A stretch of 64,000 nt of DNA, from the NCBI GenBank assembly GCA_948474755.1, contig CAOLHI010002513.1, positions 1 through 64,000 of the forward strand. Reading direction: 5' to 3'. Each line of letters starts with the position of its first letter. Position 1 is the first letter of the stretch. Origin of the DNA: Ctenosaura bakeri. Lineage: Eukaryota > Chordata > Lepidosauria > Squamata > Iguanidae. The notes beneath the pieces are model-generated. The model saw only the letters and a list, made by a program, of their open reading frames with translations. It had not been told where the DNA came from and searched no databases. The position numbers and the translations under genes were made by a program. This document shows, in pieces, positions 25,302 to 37,200 of the stretch.

Positions 25302-25868
25302 TGTCATGGGCTTCCAGGACCTAGACTCAGAGTCTCAGGCAGCAGAACCTGCTCTGAGCCCTGACACAGACTGCTGCAGCAGAACCTGCAGAGCAGATAG
25401 TACCACCACCTGTCCCAGGAACAGAAGTGTCAGCCCCAGCAGGAAGCCCTGCTCACTCTGACACAGAGAATTATCTAGCTGTACCTACCTTTGCCCAGCA
25501 TAGACACCAAAAGGGTTGCCTGCATTGCTCCCAGTGAATTTATGCCAAGCACCAATTAATCAGGCACCAGCTGCACTGACCCTGGAGCCTATAAGTACCG
25601 AGCCTTTCCCCTCTAGCCTTTCTCAGCAATCAACTGACCATTTCTCCCATGCATGCTTCTGTTTGCTTCCCTTGCCTGTGTTTCTGCCTTTGACTTGTGT
25701 TTGCTTTTGCCTGCCTCTGATTTATGGACATTGTTGGGACCCTTATTGTTTTGCATTTTCAAACCATTTAATTGCTTAAGTAAACTGACCACTTAAGATA
25801 CTGCTGAGTTTCTGACCTATGTTTGTTATCAGTTTCACCTGGCTGCCAGCCCAGACTAGTCTTGGACA
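25302..25868 (+). mobile_element. Solo LTR with perfect 5-bp TSD
   Basis: The 567-bp element starts TGTCATGGGC and ends TCTTGGACA, giving TG...CA ends, and is bounded by a perfect duplication AGCAT (25,297-25,301 and 25,869-25,873). The first half is rich in codons for Pro, Ala and Glu and may be the 3' end of a polyprotein frame reading into U3. The second half holds 'ggagcctataagtaccgagc' (TATA-like) and 'ttgggacccttattgttttg'. Similar, less complete sequences lie at about 7,625-8,290 (minus) and 38,030-38,610 (plus). Gypsy-type origin is possible but not shown. Confidence 0.7.
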
Positions 25869-26246
25869 AGCATGAAGAAAAGTGTTCCATGTGTGCAGCT
25901 CAGTGCCTACCAAATGTTTTGCCCCTTGGGACCATGGCTACAGCTATTAAATAGCTGTGGAGGGTGAAGGGAGGAAGTGATTGAGAAGTAGTGACTGTCT
26001 CATGTCCCTACTGCACAACACTAGAGAAAGTGAGAACAACCACCACCTAATTCTTCCTCTATCTCTAGTCAATTGTAGTGGGGGACGAGAGGCAGTTCCT
26101 GCTGCTCAGACACTTGCCTGCATTCCCTGTCTGCCTCCCTTGTTCTATTCCTCTAGCATTCTTCTTTCCCAGCATTGTTTCTCCAGAGCTGAAACCACAC
26201 ACACACACGTTTGAAGGCTCCTCTTCATATGAGGGCAGATAGGAGA

Positions 26247-26395
26247 GCCAGCATGGTGTAGTGATTTAAGCATTTGGCTACAATTCCGGAAACCAGGGTT
26301 TGATTCCCTGTTCAGACATGGAAACCCAATGGATGATCTTTTGATGTGTCGTACACTCCCAGAAATGATTTGAAGACACGCAACAGCAAAGCTCA
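26247..26395 (+). mobile_element. tRNA-derived SINE (Sauria-SINE-like), internally deleted
   Basis: The head 'gagccagcatggtgtagtga' and B-box-like 'agggtttgattccc' are intact, then 'cagacatggaaacccaatgg'. The centre is deleted and the tail is reduced to 'gaaatgatttgaagacacgc'. Confidence 0.75.
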
Positions 26396-26624
26396 CATCA
26401 GCACAAGCACACTATGGCCAGTATTCTGTTAGTAACATATGGGAGCATATAAGTGTAGTTTATATACATGCATGCCACTTGTTTTGGGTGGTGTACTAGG
26501 TGCATTCTGATAGAACTTTCTGCAGCATCCAAAACCTTTCCCCTTAAGAACTTAAAAAAAACACCACCACCACTACTTACTGGTGAGGAAAGGAAGTAGC
26601 AGGGAGGAGGTTAGAGCATGTATA

Positions 26625-26835
26625 GCAATAGCAGTTACATTTCTATACCACTTATCAGTGCAAAGTGGTTTAAAGGTGTTTTTAGCTAACTGTTCCCAAC
26701 AAGCTGGATACCCATTTTGTCAACCTATGGAAGGATGGAAGGCTGAATCAACCTGGAGCCCTGCAGGATCAAACGTACAATGTTGTGGCTACAGTTCTGG
26801 CATTTAATCACTGCACCACCAAGGCTATGGTGTAG
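26625..26835 (-). mobile_element. Second type of tRNA-derived SINE, minus strand
   Basis: On the plus strand it reads 'ctataccacttatcagtgca', 'gaaggatggaaggctgaatc', 'aacctggagccctgcaggat', and ends with 'ttaatcactgcaccaccaag', the complement of a tRNA-like head (ttggtggtgcagtgatt). This differs in body and tail from the other SINE family here. Family name not assigned. Confidence 0.6.
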
Positions 26836-27391
26836 CTCCAAGGGGACTAGATAGGAAGGTGCACTCCATCTGTGAGTGCACTGTTTCCTTCCCACTCTGA
26901 GCGGAGACAAGAGTCATCTTCTGACTCACATCCCTACTCCCTCATCTCCATATCAGTAATCAGTAGCTGAGAGTGTGTAGGGGGGGTGGGATGGGGAGCA
27001 AAAGGCTAGAGGATAAGCCCTTGAGCCTTTCCCCAAAGAAAGACATACACAAGGAATGGACACAGAATGATGCAAGCAAGCAGAGATTATACTCTTCCTG
27101 CTTGAAGGCCAGTATGTAGTTAAGGTTATAAGGTCTACCTAAAGCCCATGGTCAGACATACTTAGATCCAATACAGTGGGATAAATGGCTTTCTTAGGAG
27201 ATAAAATGAATGCTAAGCTTGGTATAGAGTTCAGATTTCTTATAAACTGGAAGGGAAGGTCCATACTCCATAGCACTCCCAGGATCAGGCCAGGGAACAA
27301 AAGAATGAGTGAGATAAGTTGATCATGTAACTGGACATTTGACTGCATACATGCCTAACAGAGTGCAAATTTTGAGTTGTGAGTACATTTG
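26836..27391. other. Non-coding, nothing recognised
   Basis: No gene or clear repeat is supported. Confidence 0.4.
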
Positions 27392-27612
27392 GGGTCCTTT
27401 CTCACCACAGAATGATAGCACTACTGTTCTACTTTAACTGCCATGGTTTCATCCTATGGAATCCCGGGGTTCACAGTTTAGGAAGGGGTATTTAGACTTC
27501 TCAGCCAGAGAGCTTCAGTGCCCTACCAGAATGCAAACCCCAGGATTCCACAGAATGTTGGCAAGGCAGTTAAGGTGGAACAATAGGGTTATAACTGTGT
27601 AGTGTCAAAGGG
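27392..27612. mobile_element. Palindromic MITE copy
   Basis: GGGTCCTTTCTCACCACAG at the left, with 'cctatggaatcccggggttc' and 'aaaccccaggattccacaga' inside and 'aactgtgtagtgtcaaaggg' at the right. Flanks TTG and TTA would be a 3-bp duplication with one mismatch. Confidence 0.7.
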
Positions 27613-29139
27613 TTACTGGACTAAACAGGAAAAAAAAGTAATTGTAACAAGGAGGACCCTGTAATCCTGAAACACATAGGTTTTAGCTGAATTAAACATA
27701 ATTAAATGAGGCGATTTCACTTAAGTGGAAGTTAGATGGAGTTAAAATTGATAGACCAAAATTTTTTCTGCTTTTGGAATACTCTCTTCAGCTCATGAAA
27801 TAGGTCGGCACTTAATCTTGATCTGTAGCTTTTTGAGCTGAACCTTGAATCAGTGCTCCTGGTTCTTTTTTTAATGTTCAATTTGCTTTTTAAATAAAAC
27901 ATCTTAAACTGATTTGAATCTTGTTTGAGCATCCATTCTCAGAAAGTGGAATGACAATCAGGACCTTATAAATGAATGGGAGGAATACCATAGTGTCTCT
28001 CTTCATGGACTCAGTAGATGAACCAGAGAGCTGATCTGAATCTCTCTTAAAATAAAATATTTTACAAAAATCTACAATGCTGCTCAGCCAATCCCAACCC
28101 TTCAGCCAGCTCAGTCATACTTTCTCTTGGCTCGCAGCACACCAGAGGAAAAGGTTCTGAAAGGGTCTTTGCTTCTATGACACTTATTTGATGGCCACCA
28201 TGGTGAATAACAATACTACATAGATACTTCAAAAGTACAAAGAAAAATAACAATTTTTAAAAAAGAAATCTCCTCCAAAACTTCCATTCTCTTGCATAGA
28301 CACACGCACAGACTGCGTCACTGAAATCTTGCCTTAAGTATCTGCCAGAGAATTCTCCGCTCCTGCTACGGATGACTTTAGTTATTTTCTCGGAGCACAA
28401 GGTGGCCTGATCCTTTAATCCCCCTGACTTTTCAATATGAAAAGTCACATCAGCAAAGCTCATTCCATGAATGCCTTCCTCTGTTCCCCCCACCCCCACC
28501 TCAGTGAAAAAAAAAATTGAAAATCCTAGCCAGTTGAGCTTCTGAGGTTTCCAGCTTCTTTTTCTCATTTTTTCCCCCACTAAAATAATAACTGCTCATA
28601 TTCAGTTTGTACCTTTCACCTTGCAAAAAATATCTCTGAATGCCTCATGTGCTCTGAAGTATAATGTAGCGACGGCAGCCACAGTCTCGAAAGCCACTGT
28701 GTTAATCAGCCTCCAGACTGCTGAAACAGGCAGAAAACACCTCAGGGGTGACACAGGGGAAAGGTGTTAAGAATTGGCTCATAAGTCTCCTTTAAAGGCC
28801 AATTCACTTGTTAGATTGGCCTGCTTCTTTCATTAATGAGAACCTTCTATTCACATGAGCACCATAGGAATGCAGCCAATAGAGAGCCAGTGGGGTTTAG
28901 TGGACAAAGAGCTGGGTTTCAAGGGATGATCTGAGACATTTGCTGCTCCCTCTCATTTCACACAAAAAAAGCATCATCAACAAGAGCATGGCATTTTCCA
29001 TTCCATCTGAAAGCAGCAGTCCTTCTCAGGGAAAGAGGACACATCAATCACAATTTATGGCTGAAATCCAGTTTGAAGTTGGCAGAGGCTTCCACCAGAT
29101 TAGTAACCTGGAGGTCTGGGTGTTGAGGAAGAAAGGTTA
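27613..29139. other. Non-coding with a SINE head fragment
   Basis: 'agagagccagtggggtttag' near 28,881-28,921 looks like the tRNA-like head of the common SINE, without body or tail. Nothing else is supported. Confidence 0.4.
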
Positions 29140-30352
29140 TTTCTGATTTCTCAGAAATAAGTCATGCCAGACTAATCTTATCTCTTTTTATGATAGGATT
29201 ACAAGCTTGATAGATGAAGGGAATGCTGTAGACGTAGCATATCTTGACTTCAGTAAGGCCTTTGACAAAGTTCCCCATGACATCCTCACAAAGCAGCTAG
29301 TAAAATGTGGGCTGGGCAGGATTGCTGTTAGGTGGATTGGTAACTGGTTCACCGACCGAACCCAAAGGGTGATCACCAATGGCTGCTTTTCATCCTAGAG
29401 AGAAGTGACTAGTGGAGTTCCACAGGGTTCTGTTCTGGGCCAAATGCTATTCAACATCTTCATTGATGACTTGGATGAAGGAGTGGAGGGCATGCTGATC
29501 AAATTTGCAGATGATACCAAATTGGGAGACGTTGCTAACACACCAGAGGATAGGATCAAATTTCAAAATGACCTCGACAGATTGTTAGCCAAAGCTAACA
29601 AAATGAATTTTCACAGAAAGAAATGTAAGGCAGAAAAAAATGGAATGCACAAATATAGGATGAGGGACACATGGCTGGATAACAGTACATGTGAAATGGA
29701 TCTAAGAGTCTTGGTAGATCACAAGCTGAACATGAGTCAGCAGTATGATGCGGCAGCCAAGAAAGATCCTTGGTTGCATCAATAGGAGCATGGTGTCTAG
29801 ATCGAGGGAGGTAATGGTACTACTCTATTCCACACTGGTTAAGCCTCATTTGGAATACTGTGTCCAGTTCTGGGCACCTCGATTCAAGAAGGATATCGAC
29901 AAGTTGGAACATGTCCAGAGGAGGGCAACCAAAATGGTGAAGGGTCTGGAAGCCATGCCCTATGAGGAATGGCTTAGGGAGCTGGGTATGTTTAGTCTGC
30001 AGAAGAGAAGGTTAAGAGGGGACATGATAGCATATTTAAATATTTGAAGGGATGTCATGTTGAGGAGGGAGTGGGCTTGTTTTCTGCTGTTCCAGAGACA
30101 AGGACAAGGAGCAATGGATTCAAGCTGCAGGAAAAGAGATTCCATTTGAACTTCAGGAAGAACTTCCTGGTGGTCAGATCTGTCCGGCAGTGGAATATGC
30201 TGCCAGTGGAATATGTGTGGTAAAGTCTCCTTCTTTGGAGGTTTTTAAGCAGAGGCTGGATGGCCATCTGTTGGGAGTGCTTTGATGGGTGTTCATGCAT
30301 AGCAGGGGGTTGGACTCGATGGCCCTTGGGTCTTTTCCAACTCTATGATTCC
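29140..30352 (+). pseudogene. CR1-type LINE, 3' half with well preserved reverse transcriptase
   Basis: CR1 reverse transcriptase primes cDNA synthesis at a nicked target. Frames at 29,207-29,398, 29,405-29,785 and 29,745-30,047 together read through palm motif A (AYLDFSKAFDKVPHD), the B-like block TSGVPQGSVLG, and the catalytic FADDTKLG box, which is intact. Then come [20 protein letters not shown] and the C-terminal [15 protein letters not shown] region. Two lesions are visible: a TAG in frame at about 29,396 between CFSS and REVTSG, and a frameshift near 29,760. The 3' end 'gggttggactcgatggccct' and 'ccaactctatgattcc' is the CR1 terminus. The 5' half, including the endonuclease, is missing, as usual for truncated insertions. 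Younger than the copy at 21.5 kb. Confidence 0.85.
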
Positions 30353-31450
30353 ATAAAGGCAACAGTGAGGAGGCAGGATGAGAAAACTATGTACTCCGAT
30401 GGCCAGCCAGCACAAGGACACAATGCAGCAGTTGTGTGGTCCATCTAAACTATTCCATAAGGAGGTAGTGGATACCTCCTTATGCAGTGCAAAGCGTGAA
30501 GAAAATTTGCACTGGTGTTTTCCTCACATATTCCAAGTAAACTTCCTGTAAAACTGATTCTACACATGCAGCTGTAAATGAAAGCAACTCTACAGGGCAC
30601 GCTAATTGTACATAGCAATTCTTGAGAGTATATTTGGGCTTTCAATTAGATGCACACAATCCATAAATAGGATTGCACAGATCCTGGGACCTCAAGTGCA
30701 ACCTACAAGGCTGTGGTGTTTTGTTTTAAGGAGCAGGCTTTAGGGGGATATTCTGTTGTTTTAAATTGCACTAACTGCTTTTTATCATTTTTTCCCAAAT
30801 ATTTTTTGTTCATTATACATTGATTTCCAATTATGTTTATAAATTTAAATATAAACATATTCTAAATATAACTGTTCTCATCATTGTAAGTGTGTGCTTT
30901 TAATTGTTTTAATATTGTTAATGGTTTAACTTTGTTTTAATGTGTATTTTTGTGTATTGTAATTATTTTAATTCGTAAACAGTTTTGAATCCTAATCTTG
31001 GGAGAAACAGCATAGCACGTTACAGAATTCTACATGAGCTACTTATAACAAAATAACAAAATATATAATAACAAAACAGTATAACAAAATAACCTCTCTT
31101 GGCCCAACCACTCTAACCTGTTTCGCTGAGCATCCACCACACTGAGAGAAGGAGCCCATTCTCTCGGCAGTTAGACCACAGGTATTTGACCAGCCCATTC
31201 CATTCCACCCACCAAGGCGTGATATGGAAGTGAGATGGGGGTCCTGCTTCTGATAGCAGCAGTCTCGGTTGCTGATGGGAGAGTGAAAATATCATCTACT
31301 TGCACCACAGTTACTAACAGAACAGACCTCCTTCTCTTGATGTAGCTGATGGCTAGTAAAGTGGAGGAGGGCACTTATTATCACGGCAATAGACCCATGA
31401 TTATGAGTACTTAGAGATTATGAATACAGATCAGATACAGATGTGTAACT
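30353..31450. other. Non-coding with an 11-bp-arm palindrome
   Basis: ATAAGGAGGTA (30,459-30,469) faces TACCTCCTTAT (30,475-30,485), part of a repeat also seen near 8.87 kb. The stretch 31,215-31,430 matches the unclassified repeat at 12.65 kb. No gene. Confidence 0.45.
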
Positions 31451-31453
31451 CTA

Positions 31454-31655
31454 GGGGCCTTTCCATACTATACTGTTCTAGTGCTATTATTTCACTTTCA
31501 ACATCCTTTGGAATACTGGAATTTGTAGATTAAAGAGGGGTATTTAGAATTCTCAGCCAGAGAGCTCTTTGGCCTGAGTAAACTACAAACCCCAGAATTC
31601 CACAGGATGTTGAAAGTAGAATAGCAGCACTATAACAGCATGGGGCAGAAAAACC
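31454..31655. mobile_element. Palindromic MITE copy, TSD CTA
   Basis: GGGGCCTTTCCATACTATAC at the left and 'acagcatggggcagaaaaac' at the right flank the standard interior ('cagccagagagctctttggc'). Flanked by a perfect 3-bp duplication CTA (31,451-31,453 and 31,656-31,658). Confidence 0.8.
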
Positions 31656-31668
31656 CTAGGTCACCTCT

Positions 31669-31706
31669 CCTCCACCTCCTCCTCCTCCTCCTCCTCCTTC
31701 TTCTTC
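31669..31706. repeat. CCT/TTC microsatellite
   Basis: Trinucleotide tract (CCT)n grading into (TTC)n directly behind the MITE. It is followed by 'atacctcccttttcccagat', which resembles the body of a common reptile repeat. Confidence 0.85.
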
Positions 31707-34081
31707 ATTTATACCTCCCTTTTCCCAGATTGGGACTCAAAGCGACTTACATTCCTAAATTTGATACTGAATTCCAGTCAAAGTTAATAGTAGTAGTAAC
31801 AGAAATGTTCTAAGATAAATAAAAGGAGTCTTTCTACTTATTTTAAATTGTCGGAACATTTCAGTCTCTGAAAGCATATGGGAAATGCTTGTCACAATAT
31901 ATTTATTACGTAAAGTTTCTTATATATGGTACAATTGCCTATTAAGCAGCAACAGTCACATCATGCTGATAATGGCATATATGCATGGGATCTTGATGGT
32001 ACACGATAGTAAATTTACAAAGGTTTCACTATCACAGTCCAGGGCAAAGATAAATTGGATCGATGGATTTGTAAACATGAATAATCACATTTTTCCCTAA
32101 CTCTCTAGGGAAAAAAAATAGAAAATGTCTGCTTGCTCAGATAGATTAAAAATCTCAGCACACACACATACATAAATATACACCCCTAACATATGTGAAT
32201 TTTCAGAAACCAATGAACCTACTACTCAGGTCTCAAATTAAGTTTTTCACAGACGAGTGACACCTGTCACTCATTAACTGGATGAGTGAACAAACAGAAT
32301 TTCTCAGCTTGACTAGTTGACAGCAAGTCATTCTTTGGTCTGTTTTGTGCAATGGAAGGACCTTTCCCTTAATAAGGGCATGAGCTACTTCCTCCTAGCT
32401 CTCTGCAGTGAAGGCAGAATGGCATACTGAAAAGAAAAGAATCCCACTTTACCTATGTCAAGGTGACAAAGAAAAGCTGCTTTTGATTTAATGGTTTAGT
32501 TCTCTTTGTTGAAAAGAATACTACATGCAGATTCTCTTTTCTCTTTTTGTTTTTTGTATGAATCCTTTCTGGGAAGGGGTTTTAAAATTTGTATGAATCC
32601 ATCCATTCTGGGGATTTAAATTGTCTGGTTAGGTTCACAACAAGAAAAGCACAAAATCAAAAAAGAAAGAAAGATACTGAATCCTTGGTTTACTTTCTAT
32701 TAGTTTTAACTCGACTGGACAAGATTCCTCCTAAACACGAGGCCTAGATTAGCTCCTAAACAGGCAGTCATAGATGGAAGCCGTCCTAGGAGCTGGTTTT
32801 CCTGTACTGATGTGACAGCTGAATGAGCAGAGTTTTACAAGTGTAACTGTGGCACATGTAGTTGTGCCCTCTTAGATGGCACATAACTATTCAGTAGAGC
32901 CTTCAATGTATCACTTGATTTGCTGACATTATGGAAGCAGTAAGTACATCCACAGATACACAGTGAATTATATAATGTTGGCATTCAGGAGAAGGGTGGT
33001 GTTAACACATTGGTTGCCAGATCTCCAGCGGTGGAGGTTGGATTGTGTGGAGGGGGTGGGAGGGAGGGGGCATGGCCACAGTGCATGGGAGAATGGCCTT
33101 AGTGTGTGGCTGCAACATGCAGGAGCGCGGCTGTGGTGTGTGGGGGCGTGGCTATGAACCCGGACATCCCAAAAACATTGCCACTTGGGGCAAACCACTT
33201 CCATTGCCCCCCCCCCAATCCCTATGTGACTACAGATCTCAGGGCCTAGCCCTGAGTCTAGTTTTCATGGGTCATTTCCAGGCAGGATATTAGGATCCAA
33301 ATTCTGCAGGTTTGGTAGATTCAGCTCCAGGCAAAAGGAAAGAGTGGATAAAAATCTCCAGCTCATCTAGTAGAGCATGCCACCATGCTACAATTTGATT
33401 TGTTGATGTAATTTACAAAGCCTCTCTTAGGAGAAAGGGTCTATGGATTTACTTAGCTTCTTCCTTTTCTCCCAGTTGTTATGGTGCCAGGATTCACCCT
33501 CAGTCCTACTCTGCATCCACCTTCTGGTTAGAAGCAAGTAGACTAGATTAAATGTTCCTTATCACATTTACCTAAAGCAGGCGAGCATTTGTCATTGCTA
33601 TGTAATGCATAATACCTAATGAGATAGTTGGGGTCATGTCTAAGTCTCAGGTTTTGGCTCTGAAAGATCAGGACCTGGGAAGATCCTGTACTGACAGGCC
33701 TATGCAAATATCACTTCAATACAAGTGTGTAGATTTCCACTGCACAAGCACAAGGTAGGATCTCAGTTGGTATTATTTTGATATTTAATGAATATTATGT
33801 GTGTAGTCTGATACATTTAAACTGTAAAGAACTGTACTTCAGTGGTTGCAATGCACTTTGAGGAGAGGGAAGCTGAGTGGATAATTAGCAGTTCAGGGGC
33901 CAGGAAACCAAGGAATCCATCTGTAGCTAAGGAAACCAAGACAGACAAAGGGATACACAGATGAGCAGTCAAGATTTTGTTCCATATTTCCAGAAAGCAA
34001 CCTACAAACCCCAGGATGCCAGAAGGAGCTATGCAAAGAAAAGCTAGTTTTGACCTGGATTATCTCTGTACTGTAATATGT
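31707..34081. other. Non-coding, nothing recognised
   Basis: No gene. A G-rich patch at 33,030-33,150 ('gtgtggagggggtgggaggg') and a C10 run near 33,209 are low complexity. Confidence 0.4.
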
Positions 34082-34148
34082 GGCCTTCTTTACATAGGCA
34101 GGAAAATGTGGGATTAATCCACATTTTCCTGCCTGTATAGAAAGGGCC
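34082..34148. mobile_element. 67-bp minimal hairpin MITE
   Basis: GGCC at both outer ends encloses arms 'aggcaggaaaatgtggg' and 'ccacattttcctgcct' with only a few loop bases. The right end reads AGAAAGGGCC, that is GGCCCTTTCT inverted, the same kind of end as the larger MITEs here. No clear TSD. Confidence 0.6.
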
Positions 34149-34184
34149 TTCATATTATTTTCAATCTGGGGAGATCCTGAGGCA

Positions 34185-34285
34185 AAACTATGACAATTGT
34201 CCTGGCCAGATTTCTTCAGAGGGAGGTTTGCCTTTGCCTAGCCTTTTGCTAATGCTGAGAGAGTGTGTCTTGCCCAAGATCATCC
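34185..34285 (-). mobile_element. SINE body fragment, minus strand
   Basis: 'ccagatttcttcagagggag' and 'gtttgcctttgcctagcc', then 'gctgagagagtgtgtcttgc', is the inverted middle of the RTE-tailed SINE. Both ends are missing. Confidence 0.6.
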
Positions 34286-37200
34286 TTCTTTCCCTTGCTT
34301 TTCAAACCCTTTTTAAAAAAAGAATTCAAAAGATTTGAGATTCATGGATTCTCAGAACCTTCCAGGGATTTGGATCTGGATTTGGAAAATTCTGGATTCA
34401 TCCCATCCCTAGTGCTAATCAAGTTGGTACTGGCATTTAGATTTAGATCAGTGAGTCCAAAAATCTGTCCAGATATTGTGGCCATTGTATCCACAAGAAA
34501 ACTAACTTTTGTTTTCTTTGGAAATGGCTGATAGTGTAAAATTCAAGACAATGGAACATAAGGTCTATCAGATGTTGACCTGAAACTTTCATCATTTTGC
34601 AATTTTGTCCAGGTTGACTAGATGGGTAGGAATTGCAGCCCAACAACATCTGGAGGATCACCCGGAATGTCTCATATATGGAGCACTTGTTCTGTTTCAA
34701 CCATATTGATTTTCACACTAACCCTCTGTCAAAACTAAATGAGCCATGCAGTTGCTTCCAGCATGATGCTGGCAAATGTAAAAACAGCAAACTTCTTCTG
34801 GTCCAGTATAGCTTGTATGCTGCACCCAGATGTGCTCAGCTGCTCTTACACAGAAAAAAAACTCATCCTAGCTGCTCTATAGTTAACAGGGAAACTATTA
34901 GCGGCTCTTCAGGTTGCACTGACTAGTTTGATATCTTGATGAAGTGACCCTGCCAAATTATGCCACATTTCTGTACTAGTGCTTGCTTCATTTATATTAT
35001 TAACAGCAACATGATACCTCAAACATGGGATGGGTAGCGTTGGAGGGGGAAAATTTAGGAAACATGATGCTGATTTAGCTGAACATCTCATGCACATATT
35101 GCAAGAGTGAAAATAAAACATTTTACTTGTTGTTCTCAGAAAGAATAATCTTTCCCCCCCAACTCCCCAGAATGTAGATTGAACTTGAATGCACAGACAC
35201 AGTTGCTCTGCCCTTGCTCTGCCAGAAGCCATACAACTGTAGACAATCATGGCAAAAACAACCCTATTAAAAGTAAGTGCAACCATCTGTCAACCCACAG
35301 GGGGGAAAAGGAATGGGTGAAAGTCTGTGTGTTTCCTTTGCTTCTACAAGTTAGTGACAGTATGATGTTAAAATTAAGCACAAGCCAAGCAGAAAAATTA
35401 ACAAACAAAGCAAAATGCTACTAGAATATTTGAGGCCTATTGGTTCATCTGCAGCTGGACTGCACTACCTTCAATAGCAGGTGTAAAAACACAAGAGGCA
35501 TGCTCATTCTAGCAGAATAATTGCCACTCCATAAACCCCTTTATGGAACAGTTCCACCGAGGGAGATTGTGCGATTACCAGGAAGCGGGGCCATACTCCT
35601 GGCCCCATTCCTAGCTTTGAAAACTATTGCTGCACACCTGATGGCCAGTACGCCAGCTGACCTGTCTAGCTGGTGCTAGGATGGAACCAGTATTATCTTC
35701 CTGCTCTTTAGTCATTGCATGAAACCTTTTCATATAGAGCAGATCAACATGCTTGGGAGAAGCATTCTAGCCTGGTGTTTTTTTTTCCTCCCTGAGAAGC
35801 TAGTTTTATAAATGCAGATTTTTTTTTCCACAAAGACACTACAGGTGGACTGAAATTGTTGGCATCAGCTTTCCAGTTCTACGAGAAGAATGAATAGGAG
35901 CACTGCAGCCACCACCTTGAAAGTGGAAGCAGGCAGCTGGCAGCCAAGAGAGAGAAACTGAAGAGCTGAGAGATGAACAAGCAGGGGTACAAGCAGCTGC
36001 CAGCGCAAAGGTAGAAGCAGGTGGCTGGTGGAAGCAAGAGAGAGACTGAGGATCTATGACATGGTGTGAGGCACAGATTCACACCAAGTATATTCTCACC
36101 ATTCTCTCTCCAGCCTTGCATCTCATATACAATACAAGTAGCAAACAAACAAGACACAAGGCTATTACAAAAAAGTACTGTATTCCAAAATGAAATAAAA
36201 AAAGAATCTGAAATACAGAACACTTCTGGTCCCAAGCCTTTCGGATAGGGATACTCAATCTTCACAGATAAAAAACACATGCAAAGATTTAGATATTGTT
36301 AAAATGCAATTCAATTACCTATACATAATTCATTTTTTAAAAAAAATCAAGAAGAAAAATAAAAATCATAACATTGAAAGCTATGGAATGCCCTAGCAGT
36401 TAGTTCCTATGAGCTTGTCTGAATAACACCAGCCAATGGAAAGAGAAGGAAGGAGGCATCCAAGCCCTCCTAGCAAGGACATTCTAAAGCCTGGGAGGAG
36501 GTAGCCATCAAGACAACCCACACTCAAATTTCCACTAAATGTGTAATAAAAATGGTGGGGCTGAGAAAAGTTCCTCTCCCAAAGATATTAGAGGAATGAA
36601 GCTAGCAAAGCATGTGCTAAACATGAAGAGAAAAACTCTCTGTGAAAGAAAGAGCTGGTGCTGGATCTGGGCAAGATGCATGATTGCCCCCTCCAAATAC
36701 AATCCTCCTACAAAACAAATTACTGCTTTCTTTCAACAGGCTCTTAAATGAATTCAATCCAACTTTGGTTGAGAATGATTGGACATAAATTAAAAACATC
36801 ACAAAATACATGCGTTGGAGGTAAAAGGTTTTAGAAGCATTTAGTGTTTTATTTCTGAGTTCCTAAGCGATTCTAAACAAGCCATTCTGTTTTTTTGAAC
36901 TGTGTCAAAAGTCAATAAGATAATTGATTAAGAACATGTGTCTACTCACAGAAAAAAATGACACCTATGTTAGAATGAGCTGTTCTCTGTTTCCTGGTCT
37001 CATTTATGTTAAGTAACTCTTGTGAGCAATTTTTGTCTCTTTGACAGCTCTATAAGGATCTTGATGTTTCAATAAAGCTTTGTTCATCTTCCTCAGACGA
37101 CAGCCTGAAGCCAAGCTAACAGCAGGGGCTGACAAGATGTTCCCTCTTGGCCAAGAGCAAGTGTGTGTGTGTGAGAGAGAGAGAGACTCAGGACCCAATT

